From: Comamonadaceae bacterium G21597-S1 | GTDB lineage: Bacteria > Pseudomonadota > Gammaproteobacteria > Burkholderiales > Burkholderiaceae_C | Length of the DNA stretch: 64,000 nucleotides | NCBI GenBank assembly: GCA_027214345.1 | Contig: JAPWHR010000002.1 | Location: forward strand, 512,301-576,300 | Reading direction: 5' to 3' | In this document: positions 1 through 8,674 of the stretch, piece after piece | Numbering within the stretch: the first letter of the stretch is position 1 | Layout of the letters: each line of letters begins with the position of its first letter | Made by a program: the position numbers and the translations under genes | The notes under the pieces: model-generated | Told to the model about the DNA's origin: nothing | What the model saw: only the letters and a program-made list of their open reading frames with translations | Databases searched by the model: none

Positions 1-323
1 ATCAGTGCGTCGAGCAGTCCGTCGCCCAGCGCGTGCCACCGCAACGCGGGCCATTTTGCATCGCCCTGGGGGAACAGGGAGCCGCCGGCCAGATCGTTGA
101 GGTACTCGCAGATCACCACCGAGTCGAACAGGCAGTTCCCGCCATCGAGAACCAGGGTCGGGATCTTGGACAGCGGGTTGTCCGCCATCAGCGCGGGATT
201 GGGTTTGAGCATGGCCGCGACCGACCGGCGCAGCTCCAGGCGGTCGGTCACTCCGAGTTCGTCCGCGCAGACCATCACCTTGCGCACATACGGCGACTTC
301 GGTGACCAGTGCAAGGTCATCAT
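1..323 (-). CDS. Glutathione S-transferase, N-terminal part (runs off window)
   Basis: Read on the minus strand, the first 107 codons give a thioredoxin-fold GST N-terminal domain. It opens MMTLHWSPKSPYVRKVMV, and has the cis-Pro segment 'KIPTLVLDGG' and the glutathione-contacting 'FDSVVICEYL' (D-S pair). The C-terminal helical domain lies outside the window. The start at 323 sits 2 bp beyond the stop of the CoA-transferase gene at 326, so the two are probably one transcript with the transferase first. The family conjugates or isomerises electrophiles with glutathione; the substrate cannot be told from this half. A Ser or Tyr early in the sequence (SPKSPY) is the likely thiol-activating residue. 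Confidence 0.8.
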   Translation of the reverse strand, partial: MMTLHWSPKSPYVRKVMVCADELGVTDRLELRRSVAAMLKPNPALMADNPLSKIPTLVLDGGNCLFDSVVICEYLNDLAGGSLFPQGDAKWPALRWHALGDGLLDAL

Positions 324-325
324 GA

Positions 326-1555
326 TCAGATTGCTCCCTGCCTGCGCAAGGCGGTGATGTCATCGGCGCTGTAGCCGAGTTCGGCCAGGATGGCGTCACT
401 GTGCTGGCCCAGCAAGGGCGGGGCCGACTGGGTCTGCAACGGGGCGTCGGCAAATCGCATCGGACTGCCCAGCTGGGGCATGTCGACGCCGCTGGGGTGC
501 GGCACCTGCGTCAGCATGCCGCGCGCCTTGACCTGCGGGTCCTCGAACACCTCGGCCACCGAGTTGATGGCGCCACACGGCACCCCCACCGCGTCCAGCG
601 CAGCAATCAGCTTCTCGCGCTTCCACTGCGCGAACACGTCGCACAGCAGGCCGGAGAGTTCGCCGATATGACGCACGCGCTGCGCGTTGCTGGCAAAACG
701 CGGATCGTCCACCCACTGGGCGCGATCGAGCACCGAACACAGCTTGGCGAACTGCCCGTCGTTGCCGACGACCAGGATCACGTCGCCGTCGGCGCAGGAG
801 AACACGTCCTGCGGCTGGATGTTCGGATGCGCGTTGCCATTGCGCGCCGGCACCTTGCCCGACACCAGGTAGTTCATGGCCTGGTTGGACAACGTCGCCA
901 CCTGCACGTCGAGCATGCCGATGTCGATGCTGTCGCCCACGCCGGTCTCGTTGCGCCGCGCCAGCGCCGCCAGCACCGCCACGGTGGTGTACATACCCGT
1001 CATCAGGTCGACGATGGGCACCCCCACCTTCTGCGGACCGCCACCCGGGCGTCCGTCCTTCTCGCCGGTCACGCTCATCAGGCCACCCATGGCCTGGATC
1101 AGGAAATCGTAGGCCGGCTGGTCGCGCCGCGGGCCGGTCTGGCCGAACCCGGTGACCGAGCAATAGATCAGGCGCGGATTGATCTTGCGCAGCGAGGCCT
1201 CGTCCAACCCGTAGCGCGCCAGCGTGCCCGACTTGTAGTTCTCGAGCACGATATCGCTGTGCTTGGCCAATTCGCGCACGATGCGCTGACCTTCGGGCTT
1301 GTCCAGGCTGACCGTGATCGAGCGCTTGCCGCGGTTGACAGCCAGGTAGTACCCGGCCTCCTTGGTGTCCTTGCCGTCCGGGCCCTTGAGGAACGGAGGC
1401 CCCCAGGTGCGGGTATCGTCCCCGGCGCCGGGACGTTCGACCTTGATCACGTCGGCGCCCAGGTCCGCCAGGATCTGGCTGGCCCACGGCGCCGCCAGGA
1501 TGCGGCTGAGGTCGAGGACTCTGACATGCGAGAGTGGACCGGTCTTTTGGCTCAT
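326..1555 (-). CDS. CaiB/BaiF family CoA transferase (class III)
   Basis: A 409-aa class III CoA transferase, full length for the family (about 400). It starts 'GPLSHVRVLDLSRILAAPW', with 'ADLGADVIKVERPGAGDDTR' as the CoA-binding region. The probable catalytic Asp is in 'PAYDFLIQAMGGLMSVTG' near residue 150. These enzymes move CoA from a donor thioester to a carboxylic acid. With GST immediately downstream and Bug receptors, acyl-CoA dehydrogenase and enoyl-CoA hydratase nearby, it fits organic-acid catabolism. The exact acid is not deducible. Upstream DNA (1556-1772) is shared with the divergent hydrolase gene. Confidence 0.88.
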   Translation of the reverse strand: MSQKTGPLSHVRVLDLSRILAAPWASQILADLGADVIKVERPGAGDDTRTWGPPFLKGPDGKDTKEAGYYLAVNRGKRSITVSLDKPEGQRIVRELAKHSDIVLENYKSGTLARYGLDEASLRKINPRLIYCSVTGFGQTGPRRDQPAYDFLIQAMGGLMSVTGEKDGRPGGGPQKVGVPIVDLMTGMYTTVAVLAALARRNETGVGDSIDIGMLDVQVATLSNQAMNYLVSGKVPARNGNAHPNIQPQDVFSCADGDVILVVGNDGQFAKLCSVLDRAQWVDDPRFASNAQRVRHIGELSGLLCDVFAQWKREKLIAALDAVGVPCGAINSVAEVFEDPQVKARGMLTQVPHPSGVDMPQLGSPMRFADAPLQTQSAPPLLGQHSDAILAELGYSADDITALRRQGAI

Positions 1556-1772
1556 GACTGACTGCGAATGGAACTTTGCATGGTCCTACTGTATGCGGGT
1601 GCGCGCCGTTGACATAGCGTCGGGTTGGCAATGCAGGGATGCTGATAAGCACATAGCTCGTCCAACCGGCGCCGAGCGCCGGCAAACCAGCTCTGCCGTT
1701 TTGCGCAACCCTGGCGCCCGCAGTCGTCCCTAGAATTTCCCCGGTACATCCGCCTACCCGCAAGGGCCCGAC

Positions 1773-2648
1773 ATGCTCCATGAGAACCCGTCGCAGTCAG
1801 CCCACCGCGGGCCAGATACCGGTCGACACATTGACCTGCCGGGCGTCCGGCTCTGGTACCTGGACACCGGTGGCAGCGGTACGCCACTGGTCCTGCTGCA
1901 TGCCAACACGGGCACCGTCGCCGCGTGGGAACCGCAACTGCGGGCGTTCTCCGACGCCGGTCTGCGTGTCATCGCCTTCGATCGGCGCGGCTGGGGGCGC
2001 AGCCTGGCCGACCCCGCGACCGGCACCCAACCGGGCACCATCGCCGACGACCTGGATGCACTGGTCGACGCGCTGCACATCGACCGCTTCATGCTGCTGG
2101 GGATCGCCGGAGGCGGGTTCGCGGCGCTGGACTATGCCGCCTGGCGGCCGCAGCGGCTGATCAAGCTGGTCGTGGCCGGCAGCAACGGCCAGTTCAGCGA
2201 ACAGCAGATGCAGGACCTGTACGCGGCCATCGCCGTGCCCGGACTGACCGGGCGTGCCGAGGTCCGCCCGTTCCTGGAGGTCGGCGTCGCATACCGTGCC
2301 GAGAATCCGGAAGGATTCCGGCGCTTCATCGACATGGAACACCACGCCCGCCAGGCCGATGCGCCGCCGCAGCCGCTGCGGACACCCAACACCTTCGCCA
2401 AGATCGCCCGCATCGGGACGCCGACCCTGGTGCTGATGGGGGGCGCCGACCTGCTCGCCCCCCCGGCACTGATGCGCACCTGGGCGCGGCACCTGCCGCA
2501 GGCCTGCTTCGCCGAGATCGGCGATGCCGGTCACTCGATCAACTGGGAACGGCCAGAGACCTTCAATGCGCGGGTACTGGCATTCCTGCAACCCACCCCG
2601 CCACACACCGACAACCCGCCGACCACCACTGGAGACACACGCCCATGA
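1773..2648 (+). CDS. Alpha/beta-hydrolase-fold protein lacking the nucleophile Ser
   Basis: A 291-aa protein with a complete alpha/beta-hydrolase fold: oxyanion 'LLHANTGTVAAWEPQL', 'VIAFDRRGWGRS', a late Asp in 'LMGGADLLAPP' and a His in 'IGDAGHSINWERPE'. The nucleophile elbow, normally G-x-S-x-G, reads L-L-G-I-A-G-G-G-F, so Ala stands where Ser, Asp or Cys is expected (near residue 111). It may be a non-hydrolytic member, such as a lyase or cofactor-independent enzyme, or inactive. The stop overlaps the start of the next receptor gene by 4 bp (ATGA), so they are translationally coupled. A TAGAAT -10-like box lies at 1731-1736. Confidence 0.82.
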   Translation: MLHENPSQSAHRGPDTGRHIDLPGVRLWYLDTGGSGTPLVLLHANTGTVAAWEPQLRAFSDAGLRVIAFDRRGWGRSLADPATGTQPGTIADDLDALVDALHIDRFMLLGIAGGGFAALDYAAWRPQRLIKLVVAGSNGQFSEQQMQDLYAAIAVPGLTGRAEVRPFLEVGVAYRAENPEGFRRFIDMEHHARQADAPPQPLRTPNTFAKIARIGTPTLVLMGGADLLAPPALMRTWARHLPQACFAEIGDAGHSINWERPETFNARVLAFLQPTPPHTDNPPTTTGDTRP

Positions 2649-3637
2649 CCGAATCTGCATGCCCCACCAAGCGTCGCGACCTGCTGCTGCGCATCGCGTG
2701 CATGACCCTGGTGCCCGCGAGTGCGCCGGCCTGGTCCCAGGCCGGCAACGTGACGCGGATCGTCGTGCCGTTCACCCCGGGCGCGTCCAACGACGTGATC
2801 GGCCGCATGATGGCCGAAGCGGCCGCCCGGCGATCCGGGACGAACTGGATTGTCGAGAACAAGCCCGGCGCCGGGTCCATGCTCGGTGCCGACGCGGTGG
2901 CCAAGGCGGCGCCGGACGGGCGCACACTGCTGCTGTGCGCAACGGCGAACATGGGCATCCTGCCGGCGATCCAGAAGTCGATGCGTTATTCCGTCGAACA
3001 TGACTTCACCTTTCTCGTGCGCATCGCCAGCAGCCCGTTCGCCTTGGCGGTCAATACGCAACTGCCGGCAGCGAGTTTTGCCGACTTCGTGCGCCTGGCC
3101 AAGGACAGGCCGGGCGCGATGCGTTTCGGATCGGCCGGGGTCGGATCGCTCGACTACATGGGCGCGAACCTGTTGCAGGCGCAGCTCGGACTCGACCTCA
3201 ACATCATTCCCTACAAGGGCATGGCGCCGGTATTGAACGATCTGCGGGCGGGCCACATCGACGCCTGCATCGTCAGTCCACCGACCGTGCGTCCGCTGGT
3301 GCTCGACGGCAAGGTCCGGGTGCTGGCGGTGCTGGACGAGCGGCGCAGTGAACTGCTGCCCAACGTGCCGTCGTCGACCGAACTCGGGCACGCCTCGCTG
3401 AAGGTTGGCAACTGGTGGGGCATTGCGGGGCCCGCGAAGATGGATCCGGCCATGGTGACGTCCTTGCGGCAGGTCCTGATGCAGGTGTTGACCGATCCTG
3501 CGTTCCTGTCTGCGTTGAAGGAAAAGGGCTTCGATCCGGCCGTGCAGTCGGGCGAGGCCTTCACGCAATTCGTGCTGGCGGACCTGAAGCACTGGAAGTC
3601 ACTGGCGCAGCATGCCAAGGTCAGCATCGACGAGTGA
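2645..3637 (+). CDS. Bug-family tripartite tricarboxylate transporter receptor
   Basis: A 330-aa periplasmic solute receptor. The start at 2645 overlaps the preceding stop (ATGA). The N-terminus 'TKRRDLLLRIACMTL...AWSQ' has twin-Arg-like basic residues and a signal peptide cleaved near residue 32. Family hallmarks are 'RIVVPFTPGASNDVIGRMMAE', 'WIVENKPGAGSMLGADAVAKA' and 'PDGRTLLLCA'. Bug receptors bind carboxylates for TctAB transporters, and many are orphans, as here: no TctA or TctB gene is in the window. Coupling to the hydrolase suggests the ligand is the hydrolase's substrate or product; this is inference. Confidence 0.9.
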   Translation: MTESACPTKRRDLLLRIACMTLVPASAPAWSQAGNVTRIVVPFTPGASNDVIGRMMAEAAARRSGTNWIVENKPGAGSMLGADAVAKAAPDGRTLLLCATANMGILPAIQKSMRYSVEHDFTFLVRIASSPFALAVNTQLPAASFADFVRLAKDRPGAMRFGSAGVGSLDYMGANLLQAQLGLDLNIIPYKGMAPVLNDLRAGHIDACIVSPPTVRPLVLDGKVRVLAVLDERRSELLPNVPSSTELGHASLKVGNWWGIAGPAKMDPAMVTSLRQVLMQVLTDPAFLSALKEKGFDPAVQSGEAFTQFVLADLKHWKSLAQHAKVSIDE

Positions 3638-3771
3638 AGCCGTCCCGGGCCGCGCGGCAGCGGGTCCCGCCAGGACAACGCAGTGCCATGCAGCCCGCGG
3701 GCCGTGCCGCCGGCATGGCATGCCCCGGACCCGGCGCGCGCACGTGCATGCCCGCGAGCCGGGGGGGGATT

Positions 3772-5004
3772 TCAAGCCTTGGTGGCAGCCGCGCGCTTGC
3801 CCAGCTCGATCTTGGCGATCGCGTTGCGGTGCACTTCGTCGGGACCGTCGACGATACGCACGGTGCGCTGGTGGGCATAGGCCTCGGCCAGCCAGAAGTC
3901 CTGGCTGATGCCGGCGGCGCCGTGGGCCTGGATCGCCCAGTCCACCACCTTGCACGACATGTTGGGAGCCACCACCTTGATCATCGCGATCTCGGCGCGC
4001 GCCGCCTTGTTCCCGGCCGTGTCCATCCGGTACGCCGCATTGAGCGTGAGCAGCCGCGCCTGGTCGATCATGCAGCGCGACTCCGCAATACGCTCGTGCC
4101 ACACCGACTGCTCGGCCAGCGGCTTGCCGAACGCCACCCTCGCCTGCAACCGGTCCACCATCATCTCCAGCGCGCGCTCGGCCGCGCCGATCGAGCGCAT
4201 GCAGTGGTGGATACGCCCCGGGCCCAGGCGGCCTTGCGCAATCTCGAAGCCGCGGCCTTCGCCCAGCAGGATGTTGGCCACCGGCACGCGCACGTTCTCC
4301 AGCACCACCTCCATGTGGCCGTGCGGCGCATCGTCGTAGCCGAACACCGTCAGCGGGCGCAACACCGTGACGCCGGCCGTGTCGCGTGGCACCAGCACCA
4401 TCGACTGCTGCTGGTGGCGCGGGGCGTCGGGGTCGGTCTTGCCCATCACGATGAAGATCGCGCAGTTCGGATTGCCGGCACCGGACGAGAACCACTTGCG
4501 CCCGTTGATCACGTAGTGATCGCCGTCGCGGGTGATGCTGCACTGGATGTTGGTCGCATCCGATGACGCCACCGCCGGCTCGGTCATCAGGAACGCCGAG
4601 CGGATCTTGCCGTCGAGCAGGGGCTCGAGCCAGCGCTCCTTCTGCGCATCGGTGGCATAACGCTCCAGCGTCTCCATGTTGCCGGTGTCGGGGGCCGAGC
4701 AGTTGAACACCTCGCCCGACCAGCTGACTCGCCCCATCAGTTCGCACAGCGGCGCGTAGTCCAGGTTCGAGATGCCGCCCTGCCCCTTGTACGGGTGCGG
4801 CAGGAACATGTTCCACAAACCCGCCTTGCGCGCCAGCACCTTCAACTCCTCGATCAGGGCTAGCGGCTGCCAGGGGTCGCCGGCGCGGCGCTTGTCCGCC
4901 AGCTCGTGGTGGTGGCGGGCTTCGTTCGGGTAGATGTGCTCGTCGAAAAATGCGTTCAGCCGCGCCATCAGGTCGCGTGTCTTGGGGGAGTATTCAGTGA
5001 ACAT
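3772..5004 (-). CDS. Acyl-CoA dehydrogenase family protein
   Basis: A 410-aa flavoprotein of the acyl-CoA dehydrogenase superfamily. I chose the start at 5004 ([16 protein letters not shown]) rather than an in-frame ATG 13 codons upstream, because homology begins there. FAD-binding signature '[16 protein letters not shown]' is near residue 145, and the C-terminal helical region contains '[19 protein letters not shown]' and '[19 protein letters not shown]'. The last motif is typical of the ACAD10/11-like branch (Asp where short-chain enzymes have a Glu). It would oxidise an acyl-CoA to the 2-enoyl-CoA, with the hydratase at 6132-6908 as the natural next step. It is convergent with the preceding receptor gene. 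Confidence 0.9.
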   Translation of the reverse strand: MFTEYSPKTRDLMARLNAFFDEHIYPNEARHHHELADKRRAGDPWQPLALIEELKVLARKAGLWNMFLPHPYKGQGGISNLDYAPLCELMGRVSWSGEVFNCSAPDTGNMETLERYATDAQKERWLEPLLDGKIRSAFLMTEPAVASSDATNIQCSITRDGDHYVINGRKWFSSGAGNPNCAIFIVMGKTDPDAPRHQQQSMVLVPRDTAGVTVLRPLTVFGYDDAPHGHMEVVLENVRVPVANILLGEGRGFEIAQGRLGPGRIHHCMRSIGAAERALEMMVDRLQARVAFGKPLAEQSVWHERIAESRCMIDQARLLTLNAAYRMDTAGNKAARAEIAMIKVVAPNMSCKVVDWAIQAHGAAGISQDFWLAEAYAHQRTVRIVDGPDEVHRNAIAKIELGKRAAATKA

Positions 5005-5136
5005 GGTCGTCTCGGTTATGGCAACGGTTGGCCTGCCACGCACGGAGCGCGGGCAGACACCTTGATTAAACCGCCGACGTCGGCCGCGCGCAGTCGCCAG
5101 CGCGACGGACCGACCGGCGGCCCGTCGCGGGCATCA

Positions 5137-6123
5137 TCAGTCGGCCTGCACACCGGCGCGCTTGACCACCGCCGCCCATTTCGCCTTGTCGGTGCGGATC
5201 AGTGCGGCCAGGTCTTCCGGGCCACCGCTGAGCGCCTCGATGCCGCCGTTGGCCATCTGCTGGACGACGTCGGGGGTGGCCATCACGGCATTGATCTCGC
5301 GTTGCAGCAGGGCCACCACGTCCTTTGGCGTTCCGGCCGGTGCCAAGACTCCCAGCCACAGGCTGACGTCGTAGCTGGACATGCCGGCCGTGGCCGCAAT
5401 CGGCGGTACGTCGGGCAAAGCCGGCGACGCCTTGCGCCCGGTCACGCCCAGCGCCTTGATGCGGCCGGTCTTGACATGCTCGACGAAATTGGACGCCGTG
5501 TCGAACATCATCGAGATACGACCGCCGAAAAAGTCGTTCTTGGCCGGAGCGCTGCCCTTGTAAGGCACATGCAGCATGTCGACCTCGGCCATGCTCTTGA
5601 ACAACTCACCCGACAGGTGGCTGGTCGTGCCGTTGCCGGCAGATGCAAACGTCAGCTCGCCCGGGCGCTTCTTTGCCAGCGCGATCAGCTCGGCCACCGA
5701 CGACACGCCCAGATTCGGCTGCACCACCAGCGCATTCGACGTGCTGTGCGTGGGCGCGATGGGCGCAAAACTCGTCACCGGGTCGTAGCGCAGCGATTTG
5801 TAGATGCTCGGATTGATGGTCAGCAGACCCATGGTCGAGAACAGCAGTGTGTAGCCGTCGGCCGGTGCAGTGGCAACGGCTTCGGCAGCCACGGCGCCGC
5901 CGGCACCGCCACGGTTGTCGATGACCACGCTCTGGCCGATCCGCTCACCGAGCTTCTGCCCCAGGCTGCGCGCCATGAAATCGGTCGCGCCGCCGGCCGG
6001 GAACGGAACCACGAGTCGAATGGGCTTGTCCGGGAATCCTGCAGCCCGTGCAGGTGCTGCGACGGCGAGGCCGAGGGATGCTGCCGCGAGCAGCATGGCG
6101 CGGCGGTTCGGATGCTGGTTCAT
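5137..6123 (-). CDS. Bug-family tripartite tricarboxylate transporter receptor
   Basis: A 328-aa periplasmic receptor. The start at 6123 (MNQHPNRRAMLLAAASLGL) is preceded on the minus strand by a good ribosome site, GAGGAGCACC. The signal peptide has a basic stretch and the cleavage region 'AAPARAAG'. Hallmarks are 'IRLVVPFPAGGATDFMARSLG', 'VVIDNRGGAGGAVAAEAVA' and 'PADGYTLLFSTMG'. It sits between the dehydrogenase and hydratase genes on the same strand, so it probably delivers the organic acid degraded by them. It is clearly distinct in sequence from the receptor at 2645-3637. Confidence 0.92.
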   Translation of the reverse strand: MNQHPNRRAMLLAAASLGLAVAAPARAAGFPDKPIRLVVPFPAGGATDFMARSLGQKLGERIGQSVVIDNRGGAGGAVAAEAVATAPADGYTLLFSTMGLLTINPSIYKSLRYDPVTSFAPIAPTHSTSNALVVQPNLGVSSVAELIALAKKRPGELTFASAGNGTTSHLSGELFKSMAEVDMLHVPYKGSAPAKNDFFGGRISMMFDTASNFVEHVKTGRIKALGVTGRKASPALPDVPPIAATAGMSSYDVSLWLGVLAPAGTPKDVVALLQREINAVMATPDVVQQMANGGIEALSGGPEDLAALIRTDKAKWAAVVKRAGVQAD

Positions 6124-6131
6124 GGTGCTCC

Positions 6132-6908
6132 TCAATGACCGGTGAAAATCGGCGCCCGCTTCTCCTTGAATGCGAGTTGCGCTTCCTTGGCGTCATCGGT
6201 CTTGCCGATGATCGCCGTCATGTCCTGCTCGTAACGGTAGCCGTCACGCAGGCTCATGTCTTCGATGACATTGAGCGTGTGTTTGCCCATGCGGGTCGAC
6301 ACCGGGCTCTTGGATGCGATCGTTGCCGCGATCTCGCGCGCCGCGGCCATCAGGTCCTCGGGAGCCACACAGGCTTCGACGATGCCCAGGCGCAGCAACT
6401 CCTCGCCACCGACGCGATAACCGGTCAGCGCCATGCGCCGAAGCCGCGAATGGCTGAACAGCCGCATCGCATGGCGGCATCCGCCCAGCAAACCGACATC
6501 GACCTCGGGCAGGCCGAGCGTGGCCTTGTCCGATGCGACCAGGATATCGGCCGACGCCACCATGGCCACGCCCGAACCCAGGGCCGCGCCGTTGATCGCC
6601 ACCACCACCGGCTTGGCACACTCGCGGATCGCATGGAAACATTCCCGGGTGCGACGCGAATGCGCGACCAGGTCGCCCGGCCCCTTGATCACCTCGGCCC
6701 GGCCCTTGAGGTCGGCACCGGCGCAGAACACCTTGCCGGCGCCGGTCAGGATGACGGCACGCACCTCATCCATCTCGGAGATGCGGTCGAGCGCCGTCGT
6801 GAGTTCGTCGTTCAAGGTGCGGGTCAGCGCGTTGACCGGCGGGGCGTTCATCGTCAAGGTCGCGACGTGATTCTCGATGGAGACCTGGAGTTGCTGGAAG
6901 TCGTTCAT
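6132..6908 (-). CDS. Enoyl-CoA hydratase/isomerase (crotonase fold)
   Basis: A 258-aa crotonase, full length. The oxyanion-hole motif 'AGKVFCAGADLKGRAE' is near residue 60, and 'INGAALGSGVAMVASADILVA' leads to 'GLPEVDVGLLGGCRHAMRLF', which supplies the second oxyanion Gly and the conserved Glu of hydratases. It is the first gene of a minus-strand run (hydratase, Bug receptor, acyl-CoA dehydrogenase), 8 bp before the receptor start. It would hydrate the product of the dehydrogenase; the chain length or aromatic nature of the substrate is not visible. Confidence 0.9.
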   Translation of the reverse strand: MNDFQQLQVSIENHVATLTMNAPPVNALTRTLNDELTTALDRISEMDEVRAVILTGAGKVFCAGADLKGRAEVIKGPGDLVAHSRRTRECFHAIRECAKPVVVAINGAALGSGVAMVASADILVASDKATLGLPEVDVGLLGGCRHAMRLFSHSRLRRMALTGYRVGGEELLRLGIVEACVAPEDLMAAAREIAATIASKSPVSTRMGKHTLNVIEDMSLRDGYRYEQDMTAIIGKTDDAKEAQLAFKEKRAPIFTGH

Positions 6909-7094
6909 GGTGTGGCGGCCCGATGCAGGGCTGTTGCGAACTGAAGCGGATCAGTCTAGCCTTGCGCCGCGGCATCGGTCACCCGCCTGCGCCGCAAGAC
7001 TGCTATGTCCACGGCTACAAGGCAGGTCGCCCTCCGGGCGGGGCACCGCTGTCATGTTGCCGGCGCCCTGCCCCATCCGTCGCTGTCGGCGCGA

Positions 7095-7511
7095 TCAGCG
7101 CGCCGCTGGCCGGCGCGTCGCGTCGATCGCCCAGGCACCGGAACCGGCCAGCGCCAGGAACAGGAACACGAAGCAGAACAGCACCGCCGACTCGCCCTGG
7201 TTGAGCATGGGCACCAGCACGTTGCCCTTGGGCGCGTGACCGATGAAATAGGCCACCGCCATCTGTCCGCTGAGGATGAATGCCACCGCACGCGTGAAGA
7301 AACCCGCGATCAGCATCAGGCCGCCCACGAGTTCCAGCATGCCGGCGAAACCGATGAACGACCACACCGGCAGGCTGTCGAACATGGCGACATGGGGCAC
7401 ATGCAACAGCTTGGCGGAACCGTGCTGCAGGAAGAGGAACGCCGTGACGATGCGCAGCACCGCCAACGCCCGTGGCGTCCAGGTGTCGAAAAATTGCTGG
7501 CTGGGTTGCAT
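7095..7511 (-). CDS. DoxX-family membrane protein
   Basis: A 138-aa inner-membrane protein with four predicted transmembrane helices. Typical DoxX features are 'ALAVLRIVTAFLFLQHGSAK', 'FIGFAGMLELVGGLMLIAGF' and 'FILSGQMAVAYFIGHAPKG'. The start at 7511 follows the ribosome site AGGAG on the minus strand. A longer frame upstream would run through the tetranucleotide repeat at 7541-7562 and is unlikely to be translated. Members act in sulfur or redox-linked membrane processes, but most have no proven role. It is divergent from the LysR gene, which may control it. Confidence 0.85.
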   Translation of the reverse strand: MQPSQQFFDTWTPRALAVLRIVTAFLFLQHGSAKLLHVPHVAMFDSLPVWSFIGFAGMLELVGGLMLIAGFFTRAVAFILSGQMAVAYFIGHAPKGNVLVPMLNQGESAVLFCFVFLFLALAGSGAWAIDATRRPAAR

Positions 7512-7540
7512 GAGGATCTCCTGAAGATGAAGGATGGGTC

Positions 7541-7562
7541 GGATGGATGGATGGATGGATGG
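7541..7562. repeat. GGAT tetranucleotide tract (5.5 copies)
   Basis: Five perfect GGAT units plus GG lie in the DoxX leader, between the divergent doxX and lysR genes. Tetranucleotide tracts of this kind can slip during replication. Here a change would alter the leader length of doxX, not its reading frame. Confidence 0.9.
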
Positions 7563-7648
7563 CCTGCCGCGACCGGGGTCATGCCGAACGGCGCCAATGC
7601 ACCATGCGGCGTCCCGCGGCGGGACAGCAGACACGCGGAGCCGAGGTT

Positions 7649-7673
7649 ATTGATTTCCAAATGTTCAATCAAT
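7649..7673. promoter_or_regulatory. LysR-type operator (T-N11-A box)
   Basis: A perfect inverted repeat ATTGATT-N11-AATCAAT sits 38 bp before the LysR start, in the region shared with doxX. It has the arm-and-11-bp-spacer geometry of LysR-type binding sites, so it is the likely autoregulatory and activation site. Confidence 0.7.
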
Positions 7674-7711
7674 GGCCTGATAATTACTGACTCGTTTCCC
7701 TGCAAGAAATC

Positions 7712-8674
7712 ATGCTCGATCAATTGACCAGCCTGAAGGTGTTCTGCGAGGTGGTCGAGGCCGGCAGCTTCAGGGCCGCGGCCGATCGGCTGGCCATGTC
7801 AGCCCCGATGGTGAGCAAGCACCTGGCGCAACTGGAGCGAACACTGGATGCGCGGCTGTTGCATCGCACCAGCCGCCGCCTGAGCCTGACCGAGGCCGGC
7901 ACGGTGTACCACGAGCAGTGCCGCGCGGCGCTGGACAGCTTGCAGGTGGCCGAGGCCAGCATCGGACACCGTACGCAAAAGCCCCGCGGACGGCTCAAGG
8001 TGAGTGCTCCGGTGTGGTGCGCGAACCGCCGTTTCGCCGAGATCCTGTGCGCCTACCACCAGGCCTATCCCGAAGTCATGGTCGACATCCGCCTGGAAAA
8101 CCGCAAGGTCGACCTGGTGGCCGACGGATTCGATCTCGCGTTGCGCGCCACGCGCGAACCCTCGGCCGTGCTGATCGCCCGACCCTTGTGCCCGGTTCCG
8201 TTCCAGCTGGTGGCGAGCCCGGCGTATCTGCAACGCCACGGTACGCCGCAGGTACCGGATGATCTGGCGCGCCTTGGGCTGATTGCACCGAGCTACGTCA
8301 ACATCGACGGTCTGGAAATCCAGGGCCCCTCCGGCAAGGCGCAGATCCGCAGCGCGGCGGTGATGAAGTCGGACGACACGACCCTGAGTTATCACACGGT
8401 CCATGCCGGCCTGGGATTCGCATACCTTCCCGAATGGCTGGTCGCCACCGACATGGCCAGCCGGCGGCTGGTACGCCTGCTACCCCACTACACGGCACCC
8501 AGCCCCACCTTGTTCGCCGTCTATACCAGTCGCCAGTACCTGTTGCCCAAGCTGCGCAGCTTCATCGATTTCCTGGCCGATGCGCTGGCGCAAGACGCCG
8601 CACCGGCACGGATCAGCGGCGACCGTCCCGGATCGCGACGAAATACGCCGGCGACCCGATCTGCCCCCCCTTGA
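7712..8674 (+). CDS. LysR-family transcriptional regulator
   Basis: A 320-aa regulator. The N-terminal winged helix is 'MLDQLTSLKVFCEVVEAGSFRAAADRLAMS', continuing into 'VSKHLAQLERTLDARLLHRTSRR' and 'LTEAGTVYHEQCRAAL'. The effector-binding domain runs from about residue 90, with 'GRLKVSAPVWCANRRFAEIL' and 'VDIRLENRKVDLVADGFDLALR'. This is the CrgA/AaeR-like branch. It is transcribed away from doxX across the operator at 7649-7673. Its last 62 bp overlap the 3' end of the convergent oiaK gene (8613-9971). DoxX is the most likely target; a role in the sugar-acid locus cannot be excluded. Confidence 0.92.
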   Translation: MLDQLTSLKVFCEVVEAGSFRAAADRLAMSAPMVSKHLAQLERTLDARLLHRTSRRLSLTEAGTVYHEQCRAALDSLQVAEASIGHRTQKPRGRLKVSAPVWCANRRFAEILCAYHQAYPEVMVDIRLENRKVDLVADGFDLALRATREPSAVLIARPLCPVPFQLVASPAYLQRHGTPQVPDDLARLGLIAPSYVNIDGLEIQGPSGKAQIRSAAVMKSDDTTLSYHTVHAGLGFAYLPEWLVATDMASRRLVRLLPHYTAPSPTLFAVYTSRQYLLPKLRSFIDFLADALAQDAAPARISGDRPGSRRNTPATRSAPP

